Of a stretch of DNA of 64,000 nucleotides, positions 14,355-22,837 are shown piece after piece (position 1 is the first letter of the stretch; each line of letters opens with the position of its first letter). Where the stretch lies: assembly GCA_964586675.1 (NCBI GenBank), contig CAZPHQ010000012.1, positions 1 to 64,000 of the forward strand. Reading direction: 5' to 3'. The translations under genes and the position numbers were made by a program. This DNA is from JADLGH01 sp964586675 (GTDB taxonomy: Bacteria > Desulfobacterota_D > UBA1144 > Nemesobacterales > UBA2774). The notes beneath the pieces were generated by a model. That model saw nothing but the letters and a program-made list of their open reading frames with translations, was not told the DNA's origin and searched no databases.

Positions 14355-15521
14355 ATGGATGTGATGTGGGCGAAGCGAATCGCGGACCTTCCGCCGTACC
14401 TGTTCGCGGAAATCGACGCAAAGAAGAACGAGATGAGGGCGAAGGGGATGGAAATAATCGACCTAGGCGTAGGCGACCCTGATATCCCCACCCCGGATTT
14501 CATCATCGACGCGCTCAAAAGGGCCGTAGACGACTCCAGGAACCACCGTTATCCATCCTACGAGGGCATGCCCGCGTACAGGGAGGCTGTAGCCGCCTGG
14601 TACAAGGAGCGTTTCGGCGTCTCGCTGAACCCGGCGTCCGAAGCCGTAGCTCTCATCGGGTCCAAAGAAGGCATAGCCCATACGCCGCTCGCATTTTTAG
14701 ACCCGGGCGATATAGGCCTCTATACCGACCCGGGTTATCCCGTCTATCCGACGTCCATAAGCTTTGCGGGCGGTATCCCGTATGCGGTTCCGCTGCTTAA
14801 GGAGAACGGGTTCCTTCCGGACCTCGACTCCATACCCGAAGATATAAAGCGGAAAGCCAAAATATTTTTCGTGAACTATCCCAACAATCCGACCACTGCC
14901 GTGGCCGACGCGGACTTCTACAAGAGGCTCGTCGAGCTCGGGCAGAAGTACGACATCCTCATCTGCCACGACGCGGCCTACACCGAAATCGCGTACGACG
15001 GCTACGAGCCTTTCAGCTTTTTACAGTTCGACGGCGCGAAAGAAGTTGGGATCGAGTTTCATTCCTTGTCTAAAACGTTTAATATGACAGGGTGGAGGAT
15101 CGGTTTTGCCGTGGGCAACGCAAAGGCCGTGGGAGGGCTCGGCAAGATTAAGACGAACATCGATTCCGGCGCTTTTCAGGCTGTTCAGGCCGCGGGCATA
15201 GAGGCGCTCAAAAACTACAAGCTCGGGCTCGAAGACAGAAAGAAGATTTTCCAGGAAAGGCGCGACATATTCTGCAAGGGGCTCGACGAAGCGGGGCTCA
15301 TCTACACCAAGCCCAAGGCGACCTTTTACATATGGTTCGAGGTGCCCGAGGGGCTCACCTCGAAGGAGTTTTCGACGAGGCTCCTGACAGAGACCGGCAT
15401 AGTAGTGACGCCCGGCACGGGATTCGGGAGGTACGGGGAAGGCTATGCGAGAATTTCGACGACCTTCAGCACCGACAGGATAATTCACGCGGTGGAAAAA
15501 CTGAAAGAGGCAAGGTTCTGA
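14355..15521 (+). CDS. dapL: LL-diaminopimelate aminotransferase
   Basis: A 388-residue fold-type I PLP aminotransferase. DapL converts tetrahydrodipicolinate directly to LL-diaminopimelate, bypassing the succinyl or acetyl steps of the DAP/lysine pathway. Visible motifs are IIDLGVGDPDIPTPDFI, HRYPSYEGMPAYREAVA, NYPNNPTTAVA, HDAAYTEIAYDGY and the PLP lysine in HSLSKTFNMTGWRIGFAVGN. These match DapL more closely than aspartate aminotransferase. It has its own promoter. Other dap genes are absent from the window. The GT2 gene starts 37 bases downstream. Confidence 0.88.
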   Translation: MDVMWAKRIADLPPYLFAEIDAKKNEMRAKGMEIIDLGVGDPDIPTPDFIIDALKRAVDDSRNHRYPSYEGMPAYREAVAAWYKERFGVSLNPASEAVALIGSKEGIAHTPLAFLDPGDIGLYTDPGYPVYPTSISFAGGIPYAVPLLKENGFLPDLDSIPEDIKRKAKIFFVNYPNNPTTAVADADFYKRLVELGQKYDILICHDAAYTEIAYDGYEPFSFLQFDGAKEVGIEFHSLSKTFNMTGWRIGFAVGNAKAVGGLGKIKTNIDSGAFQAVQAAGIEALKNYKLGLEDRKKIFQERRDIFCKGLDEAGLIYTKPKATFYIWFEVPEGLTSKEFSTRLLTETGIVVTPGTGFGRYGEGYARISTTFSTDRIIHAVEKLKEARF

Positions 15522-15558
15522 ACTCTTTTCTAAACGAAAAGGCGGCGGGAAATTAGAA

Positions 15559-17100
15559 GTGGAATATTTTATTTTAACTTCTAAAATCGTAATAACCTTA
15601 CTTTACACGCTGACGCTTATACTCCTCTGCATTTTCGGCCTTCACAGGTATTACCTTTCCTACCTCTACGGCAGATCGAAGAATAAAAAGCCCGTCCCGA
15701 AGGAAAGGTTCGCTGCGCTTCCGAAGGTAACCGTTCAGCTTCCTATTTACAACGAGATGTACGTCGTCGAGAGGCTCGTCGCTTCCGTCTGCAATATCGA
15801 CTATCCGAAAGATCTCATGGAGATACAGATTCTCGACGACTCGACCGACAGGACGAGCGAAATCGCGGCCGCGTGCGCCGAGAAGTACAGGGCCGAGGGC
15901 TTTAACATCAAACAAATCCAGAGGGATAACAGGGAAGGCTACAAGGCCGGCGCGCTCAGGCACGGTCTCGAAAGGGCCGAAGGAGAGCTGGTCGCGGTGT
16001 TCGACGCCGATTTCATGCCGCCGCCCGAATTCCTGAAAAAAACGGTCGACTTCTTCACGGACCCGAAGATCGGCATGGTGCAGGTAAGGTGGGGGCATGT
16101 GAATCTCGATTACTCGAACCTCACGAGGGCGCAGTCCATACTACTCGACGGCCACTTCGTTATCGAGCAGACGTCGAGATGTAACCAGGGCATGTTCTTT
16201 AACTTCAACGGCACCGCCGGCGTCATAAGAAAGGAATGCATAGAATCCTCGGGAGGCTGGCAGCACGACACGCTGACCGAAGACCTCGACCTCAGCTACA
16301 GGGCGCAGATAGCGGGGTGGAGGCTCGTTTATGTTAAAGACATGACGGCCGACGCCGAGCTTCCCGTGGACATGAACGCGTTTAAGTCGCAGCAGCACAG
16401 GTGGGCGAAGGGCGGGGTGCAGACGGCAATAAAGCTTCTCCCCAGGATATTCAGGGACGAGAAGCTTCCGTTCAGGATAAAGCTCGAAGCGTTTTTCCAC
16501 CTCTTCGGCAACATATCGTATCTACTCCTTCTCCTCCTCTTCCTGCTCATGTTTCCCGTGGCCATGTTCTGGAGACACCTCGGCTGGGAAAACGGCATAG
16601 TCATGAACATCTTCGCGATAACGGCCGGGACGCTGAGCTTCGTCCTCTTCTACATAATTACCGTAAAGGAAGTGCACGGAAGGAACTGGCTTTCATACCT
16701 GAAATACGTTCCGCTCGCGATCTCCATAGGAGCGGGGATGGCCGTCAACAATTCGAAGGCCGTTCTCGAAGCGCTCTTCGGGAAGAAATCCGAGTTCCGC
16801 CGGACGCCGAAGTTCGCCGTAACGTCGCGCGCCGATAACTGGCGCTCGCGGAGCTACGTCGCCTCGAAGGAGCTAACGGCGATCGTAGAAATCGTGTTCG
16901 GACTCTTCTTTACGTTCCAGACACTTTTCGCGCTTTACATGGGGTATCTCTCGTGGATACCGTTTCTCATTCTTATACAGGTCGGCTTTTTCTACACCGG
17001 GCTGCTCTCGATACTCCACGGCTCCGGGAGGAAAGGCATAGCGGCGGGCGTAAACCCCATAATGCCCGAGCCCGCTCTCGAGCGCGATAAGAAATTCTGA
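15559..17100 (+). CDS. Membrane glycosyltransferase family 2 (cellulose/glucomannan synthase-like)
   Basis: A 513-residue processive-type GT2. An N-terminal membrane segment (about 8-28) is followed by a cytosolic catalytic domain with VQLPIYNE, ILDDSTDRT, AVFDADFMP, TEDLDLSYRAQ and the QQHRW motif typical of processive beta-glycan synthases. At least four membrane segments follow the catalytic core. It probably builds a beta-linked polysaccharide or a glycolipid from a nucleotide sugar. No BcsB-like or PilZ domain is present, so the product cannot be named. It starts at GTG 15559. The family also contains ceramide glucosyltransferase-like members. Confidence 0.85.
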   Translation: MEYFILTSKIVITLLYTLTLILLCIFGLHRYYLSYLYGRSKNKKPVPKERFAALPKVTVQLPIYNEMYVVERLVASVCNIDYPKDLMEIQILDDSTDRTSEIAAACAEKYRAEGFNIKQIQRDNREGYKAGALRHGLERAEGELVAVFDADFMPPPEFLKKTVDFFTDPKIGMVQVRWGHVNLDYSNLTRAQSILLDGHFVIEQTSRCNQGMFFNFNGTAGVIRKECIESSGGWQHDTLTEDLDLSYRAQIAGWRLVYVKDMTADAELPVDMNAFKSQQHRWAKGGVQTAIKLLPRIFRDEKLPFRIKLEAFFHLFGNISYLLLLLLFLLMFPVAMFWRHLGWENGIVMNIFAITAGTLSFVLFYIITVKEVHGRNWLSYLKYVPLAISIGAGMAVNNSKAVLEALFGKKSEFRRTPKFAVTSRADNWRSRSYVASKELTAIVEIVFGLFFTFQTLFALYMGYLSWIPFLILIQVGFFYTGLLSILHGSGRKGIAAGVNPIMPEPALERDKKF

Positions 17101-17223
17101 CGATCACACAAAAGAGGGCCGTCGCCACGACCGGAAGGAAACAGCGCGTTTATTCTCCACGGTGTGTACACGGCGGGCGTCATCGTGTATGTTGCATCTT
17201 GTAAGAGAGGCATGAGCATATAA

Positions 17224-17982
17224 ATGAAAGTTTGCACGCTTGCGAGCGGCAGCTCGGGAAACTCCCTCTACATCGAATACGGCGGCACCAGGATACTCGT
17301 CGACGCGGGCATCAGCCAGAGGCAGATGACCCAGAGGCTTTCAGTCATAGGGGTTTCTCTTTCGGAGATCGACGCAGTTGTGGTGACGCACGAGCATTCG
17401 GACCACACGACCGCGCTTCCGCGTCTCAATCTGCCTACTTATGTCGCCTCGGCGACGGCTCATCTCTGGAAGGAGAAGGTCTCCGGGCTGAGGGAGTTCG
17501 AGAGCGACGCGCCGTTTGCGATAAAGGATCTTTACATAACGCCCTTCTCCGTTCCCCACGACGCGCTCGATCCCGTGGGGTTTACGATAGAAACGGAAGA
17601 CGGCGCGAAGATAGGCGTCGCGACGGACGTGGGAACGGTTACCTCTCTCGTAAGGGAGAGGCTCAAGGGGTGCACGGTCCTCGTCCTCGAATTCAACCAC
17701 GACCCGGAGATACTGCTCTACAGCCACTACCCGTGGGACCTGAAGCAGAGGATAAAAGGCCGCCTCGGCCACCTCTCGAACGGCCAGGCGTCGGAGCTTC
17801 TTTCGGGGCTCATACACCGCGGGCTCAGGCATGTCGTCCTCGCACACCTGAGCCAGGTTAACAACAGGCCCGAGGTCGCATACGAATCGGCCTTCGGGGT
17901 ATTAAGGAAATTCGGCGGAGAGACCGACATTACCATATCCGTCGCGCCGAGAAAACACGCAGGGGAGGTATTTGTAATTTGA
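17224..17982 (+). CDS. MBL-fold metallo-hydrolase, WalJ/YycJ-like
   Basis: A 252-residue metallo-beta-lactamase-fold protein of the WalJ/YycJ exonuclease-like group. The N-terminus CTLASGSSGNSLYIEYGGTRILVDAGIS is characteristic, and THEHSDH is the metal-binding HxHxDH motif. Later motifs are PHDALDPVGFTIE, VATDVGTV, LEFNHD, and LGHLSN. In Gram-positives YycJ is linked to WalRK, but Gram-negative homologues are widespread with unclear substrates. The stop codon overlaps the TTG start of purB by four bases, so the pair is translationally coupled. Confidence 0.85.
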   Translation: MKVCTLASGSSGNSLYIEYGGTRILVDAGISQRQMTQRLSVIGVSLSEIDAVVVTHEHSDHTTALPRLNLPTYVASATAHLWKEKVSGLREFESDAPFAIKDLYITPFSVPHDALDPVGFTIETEDGAKIGVATDVGTVTSLVRERLKGCTVLVLEFNHDPEILLYSHYPWDLKQRIKGRLGHLSNGQASELLSGLIHRGLRHVVLAHLSQVNNRPEVAYESAFGVLRKFGGETDITISVAPRKHAGEVFVI

Positions 17983-19271
17983 TAGAGAGATATTCGAGGC
18001 CGGAAATGTCGTCCTTATGGACGGACGAGGCCAAGTATAAAAACTGGCTTAAGGTCGAAATCGCAGTATGCGAGGCCTGGGCGAAATACGGCCGCATTCC
18101 GAAGAGCGCCGTCAAGGTGATAAAGAAGAAGGCCGGGTTCGAGGTGGTCAGAATAAACGAGCTGGAAAGGGAGCTGAAGCACGACGTCATATCCTTTCTA
18201 ACCTCCGTCGCGGAGCACGTCGGCGAGGAGTCGAGGTTCATACACCTCGGCCTCACATCGTCGGACGTCCTCGACACGGCGTTCGCGCTCCAGATGAGGG
18301 ACGCCTCGGACATACTGATAAAAGACCTCAAGCTCGTCACTAAGATACTGAAAAAGCAGGCGTACGAGTATAAAGACACGCCGATGATCGGAAGGACGCA
18401 CGGTATACACGCCGAGCCGAAAACCCTCGGGCTCGTTTTCGCGCTCTGGTACGACGAGATGAAGCGGAACACAGAGCGCATGAAGAGGGCGCGCGAGGTC
18501 ATAGGCGTGGGGAAGATTTCCGGCGCGGTGGGGACATATGCCAACGTCCCGCCCGAGATAGAGGAGGACGCGTGCAGGAGGCTCGGGTTAAAGGCCGCGG
18601 CAATATCGACCCAGATAGTGCAGCGCGACATACACGCCGAGTTCTTCGTCACGCTTTCGATAATCGCGTCCGGGGTAGAGAAGATCGCGACGGAGATCAG
18701 GCATTTCCAGAGGACGGAGGTGCTGGAACTGGAAGAGCCGTTCACCCAGGGGCAGAAAGGCTCTTCCGCGATGCCGCACAAGAGAAACCCTGTCCTCTCT
18801 GAGAACCTCTCGGGGCTCGCGCGGCTCGTGAGGTCGTACGCTCTCCCGGCTCTCGAAAATATTCCCCTCTGGCACGAGCGGGACATAAGCCATTCTTCCG
18901 TGGAGAGGGTGATCGGACCCGACGGCACGATACTCCTCGATTTCATGCTCTCGAGGCTTGCGGGGCTCCTAGAAGGCCTGCAGGTCTATCCCGAGAACAT
19001 GAAGAAGAATCTCTGGATGACACGCGGGCTCATATTCTCCCAGAAGGTCCTTTTAAAGCTGGTCGAAAAGGGATTCTCCAGGGAGGACGCCTACAGGCTC
19101 GTTCAGGAAAACGCCATGAGGACGTGGAAAGGGGAGGGCGACTTCAGGGATCTCCTGGCCGCGGACAAGGCTGTAACCGCCGCCTTAAAGCCCCGGGAGC
19201 TCGACGAGTGCTTCGACGAATCGGCCGACCTGAAGCATGTCGACCGCATCTTCGAAAGGGTGTTTTCGTAG
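17979..19271 (+). CDS. purB: Adenylosuccinate lyase
   Basis: A 430-residue fumarase/aspartase-superfamily enzyme that acts twice in purine synthesis, on SAICAR and on adenylosuccinate, releasing fumarate. It opens with MIERYSRPEMSSLWTDEAKY and carries FIHLGLTSSDVLDTA, GRTHGIHAEP and the flexible catalytic loop SSAMPHKRNP, all diagnostic. The start is TTG 17979 within the sequence TTGA that also forms the stop of the upstream hydrolase gene; AGGGGAGG about 12 bases upstream is a strong ribosome site. No other purine genes are in the window. Confidence 0.95.
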   Translation: MIERYSRPEMSSLWTDEAKYKNWLKVEIAVCEAWAKYGRIPKSAVKVIKKKAGFEVVRINELERELKHDVISFLTSVAEHVGEESRFIHLGLTSSDVLDTAFALQMRDASDILIKDLKLVTKILKKQAYEYKDTPMIGRTHGIHAEPKTLGLVFALWYDEMKRNTERMKRAREVIGVGKISGAVGTYANVPPEIEEDACRRLGLKAAAISTQIVQRDIHAEFFVTLSIIASGVEKIATEIRHFQRTEVLELEEPFTQGQKGSSAMPHKRNPVLSENLSGLARLVRSYALPALENIPLWHERDISHSSVERVIGPDGTILLDFMLSRLAGLLEGLQVYPENMKKNLWMTRGLIFSQKVLLKLVEKGFSREDAYRLVQENAMRTWKGEGDFRDLLAADKAVTAALKPRELDECFDESADLKHVDRIFERVFS

Positions 19272-19295
19272 GCTAAAATCTAAATGATTATAGCC

Positions 19296-19325
19296 AGAAG
19301 CGACTGATTTTGGGCTTCTTTATTT
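19296..19325 (+). terminator. Weak Rho-independent terminator after purB
   Basis: AGAAGC and GCTTCT pair around a 12-base loop, followed by a T-rich TTATTTTATT tract. The stem is short. Confidence 0.4.
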
Positions 19326-19327
19326 TA

Positions 19328-19355
19328 TTGCATTATAAACATTCAATGGTATAGT
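19328..19355 (+). promoter_or_regulatory. Promoter for the DsbA-like gene
   Basis: TTGCAT (19328-19333), a 16-base spacer and TATAGT (19350-19355). A strong AAGGAGG ribosome site precedes the ATG at 19385. Confidence 0.5.
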
Positions 19356-19384
19356 TTTAGGAATCTATACCCAAGGAGGCAAGT

Positions 19385-20509
19385 ATGAGAATTAGATTTT
19401 TATCTCTTGCAATACTATCTATTACATTCCTGATAGTAAGCACGGCTGCCTATGCGCAGCAGATTTCGAAGGAGGAGACGGCAAGGCTCCAGGAGTTCTT
19501 TAAGAACAGGTTCGGTGTCAATATCCCTTCGGACAGCAAAGTTGAAATACAGGGCTTCGAAAAGAGCCCGGTGGGCGATCTCAAGTCGGGCAAGTTCGTT
19601 ATCAGCTCGGTTGCGGGCTCGCAGGAAGTTCCTTTCGTCATAACCGCCGATGGCAAGTATATACTCATGGGGAACATCGTCGATACCAAGAAATTCGAAG
19701 CCACCCCGATTAAGGGCATCAAGAAGGGCGCTGTTCCGATTCCTAGGGGCGAGTTTCCGCTTCTAATGAGCGACGACGGCAAATACCTCATAATCAACAG
19801 CGAGATCGTCGATACGGGAACTTTCAAGGAATCCGCCATGAAGGGCTTCAAGGGCGGATCGTTCGTGATGGGCGGCTCACAGCAGGTGCCCATTTACATC
19901 AGCGATAACGGACAGTACCTCGTTCTCGGCACCGAGCTGATGGACACCACCATCGACCCGCACCAGGAGATAATGGAAAAGATCGTGCTTGAAGACGTGC
20001 CCTTCAAAGGAAACAAGGACGCCGAGGTAGTCGTCGTCGAATATTCGGACTTCCAGTGCCCGTTCTGCAAGAGGGGCAAGGACATGCTGCCGGAAATACT
20101 CAAGGCGTATGACGGCAAGATAAAGTTCTCCTTCAAGCAGCTCCCGCTAAGGAACCACAACTGGGCCATGCCGGCGGCCATAGCTTCCGTATGCGCCTAC
20201 AAGCAGGGTAACGACAAGTTCTGGGCGATGCACGACAAGCTCTTCGACAACCAGAAGCAGATAACCCTCGAAAACTCCGAGAAGACATTCAACGGGTACG
20301 CGAAAGAGATCGGGCTCGATACCAAGAAGTTCGATGCCTGCATAGCTTCGCCGGAAGTGAAGGCGCGGGTCGAGAAGGACGTCGCCGAGGCGACTTCCAT
20401 AGGTGTTCAGTCGACGCCGACGTTCGTCGTTAACGGAATGATAGTTCCGGGCGCTAATCCCGAAGGCCTTAAATCCGCGATCGACATAAAGCTTTCTCAG
20501 GGTTCGTAA
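19385..20509 (+). CDS. Periplasmic DsbA-like thioredoxin-fold protein with three N-terminal repeats
   Basis: A 374-residue exported protein. Residues 1-24 are a signal peptide ending AYA. Residues about 65-200 hold three tandem units of roughly 44 residues, each with a P(F/L/I)xxxxDGKY(I/L)xxxxxI/LxDT-like core (VITADGKYILMGNIVDT, LMSDDGKYLIINSEIVDT, YISDNGQYLVLGTELMDT). A DsbA_4-type thioredoxin domain follows, with the active site CPFC at Cys225 and Cys228 and the cis-proline loop QSTPTFVVNG. It likely forms or isomerises disulfides, or delivers reductant, in the periplasm. Related proteins often carry a DsbC-like N-terminal region; whether these repeats are a diverged version is not clear. 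Confidence 0.82.
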   Translation: MRIRFLSLAILSITFLIVSTAAYAQQISKEETARLQEFFKNRFGVNIPSDSKVEIQGFEKSPVGDLKSGKFVISSVAGSQEVPFVITADGKYILMGNIVDTKKFEATPIKGIKKGAVPIPRGEFPLLMSDDGKYLIINSEIVDTGTFKESAMKGFKGGSFVMGGSQQVPIYISDNGQYLVLGTELMDTTIDPHQEIMEKIVLEDVPFKGNKDAEVVVVEYSDFQCPFCKRGKDMLPEILKAYDGKIKFSFKQLPLRNHNWAMPAAIASVCAYKQGNDKFWAMHDKLFDNQKQITLENSEKTFNGYAKEIGLDTKKFDACIASPEVKARVEKDVAEATSIGVQSTPTFVVNGMIVPGANPEGLKSAIDIKLSQGS

Positions 20510-20532
20510 GCATAAAATTCTGACTACAGAGC

Positions 20533-20572
20533 TGCGCCCTATCCCGACCGGGGTAGGGCGCATTTTTTATTT
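20533..20572 (+). terminator. Rho-independent terminator
   Basis: TGCGCCCTATCCC pairs with GGGGTAGGGCGCA around a four-base loop, followed by a T-rich run. It ends the DsbA-like gene transcript. Confidence 0.85.
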
Positions 20573-20613
20573 TTAGCGTATCTCCTTTATAATACTTCTT
20601 CCGGCAGACAGAA

Positions 20614-21498
20614 ATGAAGTGCCCTACTTGCGGATACAACAGCTTCGATCATCTGGACACCTGCAAGAAGTGCGGCTCCGAACTGAGGGGCGACCACAGA
20701 ATAAGCCCCCCGATCCGTGGCGGCGACGAAGACGGGCATGAACCGCTCCGGAAATCCCCGCCTGAAGCCCGGCCCGAAAAGCGCTCTATCGCCGACGAGC
20801 TTCTGAGCATCCCCATAAACGACAGCCCGGTTTCTCGCGAACGCGATGCGGACGAGGGCCCTCCCGACTTCCGGCGTAAAGGGCCGAGGGAGCAGCTCGA
20901 TCTGTTCCGTGAATCGGAAGACAGAGAAGAGCTCTCTAATAAATCGGCAGGGGGAGAGTCGGACCTCTTATCGGAAGAAGGCAGTCCTGAAGACTGGCTT
21001 CCGAAGAACGCGGACAGAGAGGATGAACACGGGGACCCCTTCACGGAAGAAGAGACTTACGCGGAGCCAGAGAGACAGTATAGCGAGCCGGGGACCGAGG
21101 TATTTAACCTTGCGGGTTTTTTCCCGCGCGCGGCGGCGTTTATTGTCGATACGGTTATAGTCGCGGCTGTCGCTTACGCCACGCTTAAAATCGGCCTCTT
21201 CGCGGCGGGCGGCGGATCTCATACAGAGTATCTCTATCCGGCTCTTTTCGTTCTCGCCTCGACCTATTTCATATTCCTTCACGCGCTCAGCGGGAGGACG
21301 ATAGGGAAAATGCTGATGAAGATACGGGTGATAAACAGCGAAGGTGAAGACGTAGGGGTATGGGATTCATTTATAAGATGGGTCGGTTATTTTATCTCGG
21401 CCGTGGTGATGCTCGCGGGCTTTTTCTGGGCGGCATTCGATTCGGAAGGCCAGGCGTGGCACGACAAGATGGCCGGCACGTATGTTGTAAAGGATTAA
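20614..21498 (+). CDS. Zinc-ribbon plus RDD-domain membrane protein
   Basis: A 294-residue protein. The N-terminus is a zinc ribbon with Cys3, Cys6, Cys17 and Cys20. A long acidic, charged, low-complexity linker (about 30-165) is probably disordered. The C-terminal RDD domain (about 168-294) has membrane segments AAAFIVDTVIVAAVAYA, YPALFVLASTYFIFL and FISAVVMLAGFFWAAF, with signature GRTIGKMLMKIRVI and QAWHDKMAGTYVV. RDD proteins are poorly understood; some act as Na+(Li+)/H+ antiporters. It is followed after eight bases by gshA, and the two are probably cotranscribed. Confidence 0.78.
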   Translation: MKCPTCGYNSFDHLDTCKKCGSELRGDHRISPPIRGGDEDGHEPLRKSPPEARPEKRSIADELLSIPINDSPVSRERDADEGPPDFRRKGPREQLDLFRESEDREELSNKSAGGESDLLSEEGSPEDWLPKNADREDEHGDPFTEEETYAEPERQYSEPGTEVFNLAGFFPRAAAFIVDTVIVAAVAYATLKIGLFAAGGGSHTEYLYPALFVLASTYFIFLHALSGRTIGKMLMKIRVINSEGEDVGVWDSFIRWVGYFISAVVMLAGFFWAAFDSEGQAWHDKMAGTYVVKD

Positions 21499-21506
21499 TA
21501 TCTTAA

Positions 21507-22778
21507 ATGAAAAAACTAAAGGAAATTAACGCGAAAATATCTGAAAACCGGGGGAAGCTTGAATCCTGGGCCCTGGGGAAGGCGGAAAAGGAGTTCGTTC
21601 CGCTCTATTCCTCTGTCGACCTCCGAATATCGGATCACAAGATAGCACCTGTCGATACGAACATATTCCCCGCGGGGTTCAACAACCTCTCAGAGGAATC
21701 GAGGGACAGGGCATCTCAGCTGTTCAAGGCCTACTTCAAACAAAAACACCCGAACGTAAAAAACATAACAATCATTCCAGAGCTGCACACGAGGAATCCC
21801 TTCTACTGGGAAAACGTTTCCGTGCTGAGGTCCATAATCACGAAGATCGGCTACTCCGTCGACATAGGTATCGTGAGCGACGACTTCACACAGGACAGCG
21901 CGACATTCAAGGCGCAGGGCGGGGAAGACGTCGTCGCGTATAAAGTGAAAAAGGAAGACCACAGGGTCTTCACCTCGAACTCTGTCCCCGACCTTCTCCT
22001 GATAAACAACGATTTTTCCGAGAAGTGTCCCAAATCTCTCAACGACATAATTCAGCCTGTGGAGCCGCCCGTCGAGATCGGCTGGCACACCAGGCGGAAG
22101 AGCGTTCACTTCGAGTTCTACAACATGCTCGCGCGCGAGGCGGCGGAGATTATCGGCATGGACCCGTGGATCATTACCGTCGAGACCGGGCCCGTCGAGG
22201 GGGTCGATTTCGACGACCCGGCCGACCGCGAAAGGGTCGCCTCCGTAGCCGGCGAAATGCTCGGAGGCCTCGAAAAGGAATATAAGGCGCGGGGCGTGAG
22301 CGACAAGCCCTACCTCTTCCTCAAGAGTAACTCGGGCACGTACGGCATGGCCGTTATAAGCGTATCCGGTCCCGAAGAGATAAGGAGCCTTAACGCCGAG
22401 GGCAGAAAGCGCATGCGCGTGAGCAAGGGCGGAAAGCCTGTCCGCGATATAGTCATACAGGAGGGCATACCGACTACGCTCGTCCACGGCGCGGACGCCG
22501 CCGAGCCCGTCTTTTACCTCGTCAATGCAAAGGTCGCCGGAGGGTTCCTCCGGATAAACAGCGGCAAGAGCGGCCTCGAGAATCTTAACACGCGCGGCAT
22601 GGAGTTCGCCCCGCTCTACTACCAGGGGGCGCCTGTCGAGCCGGGGTCGGAATGCGTGATATGCTCCCCCGCGCACGAGCTCGTCTCCTGCATAGCCAGC
22701 ATAGCAGCCGGTTACGAAATAGAGGAAATACTCAGGGAGGGCGGATGCAAGGAAGACGAAACCGGGGCGCGCGCCTGA
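21507..22778 (+). CDS. gshA: Glutamate-cysteine ligase (proteobacterial ATP-grasp-like type)
   Basis: A 423-residue protein of the GshA family first described from Acidithiobacillus-like proteobacteria and unlike E. coli GshA in sequence. It is expected to make gamma-glutamylcysteine, the first step to glutathione. Visible family stretches include VDTNIFPAGFNNL, IPELHTRNPFYWENV, LINNDFS, GWHTRRKSVHFEFYN, LFLKSNSGTYGMAV and VNAKVAGGFLRINSGKSGLENLNTRGMEF. A gshB is not in the window. The gene ends at a bidirectional terminator shared with the convergent ClC gene. Confidence 0.85.
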   Translation: MKKLKEINAKISENRGKLESWALGKAEKEFVPLYSSVDLRISDHKIAPVDTNIFPAGFNNLSEESRDRASQLFKAYFKQKHPNVKNITIIPELHTRNPFYWENVSVLRSIITKIGYSVDIGIVSDDFTQDSATFKAQGGEDVVAYKVKKEDHRVFTSNSVPDLLLINNDFSEKCPKSLNDIIQPVEPPVEIGWHTRRKSVHFEFYNMLAREAAEIIGMDPWIITVETGPVEGVDFDDPADRERVASVAGEMLGGLEKEYKARGVSDKPYLFLKSNSGTYGMAVISVSGPEEIRSLNAEGRKRMRVSKGGKPVRDIVIQEGIPTTLVHGADAAEPVFYLVNAKVAGGFLRINSGKSGLENLNTRGMEFAPLYYQGAPVEPGSECVICSPAHELVSCIASIAAGYEIEEILREGGCKEDETGARA

Positions 22779-22798
22779 TGTAATTTTCCGGGCGGCGT

Positions 22799-22837
22799 AA
22801 CAGGGGCCTGAAAGCCTCGGCTCCTGTTTTCACTTTT
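22799..22837. terminator. Bidirectional terminator between gshA and ClC gene
   Basis: AACAGGGGCC (22799-22808) pairs with GGCTCCTGTT (22819-22828) with one mismatch; Ts follow on the plus strand. It overlaps the stop codon of the convergent ClC gene. Confidence 0.6.
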
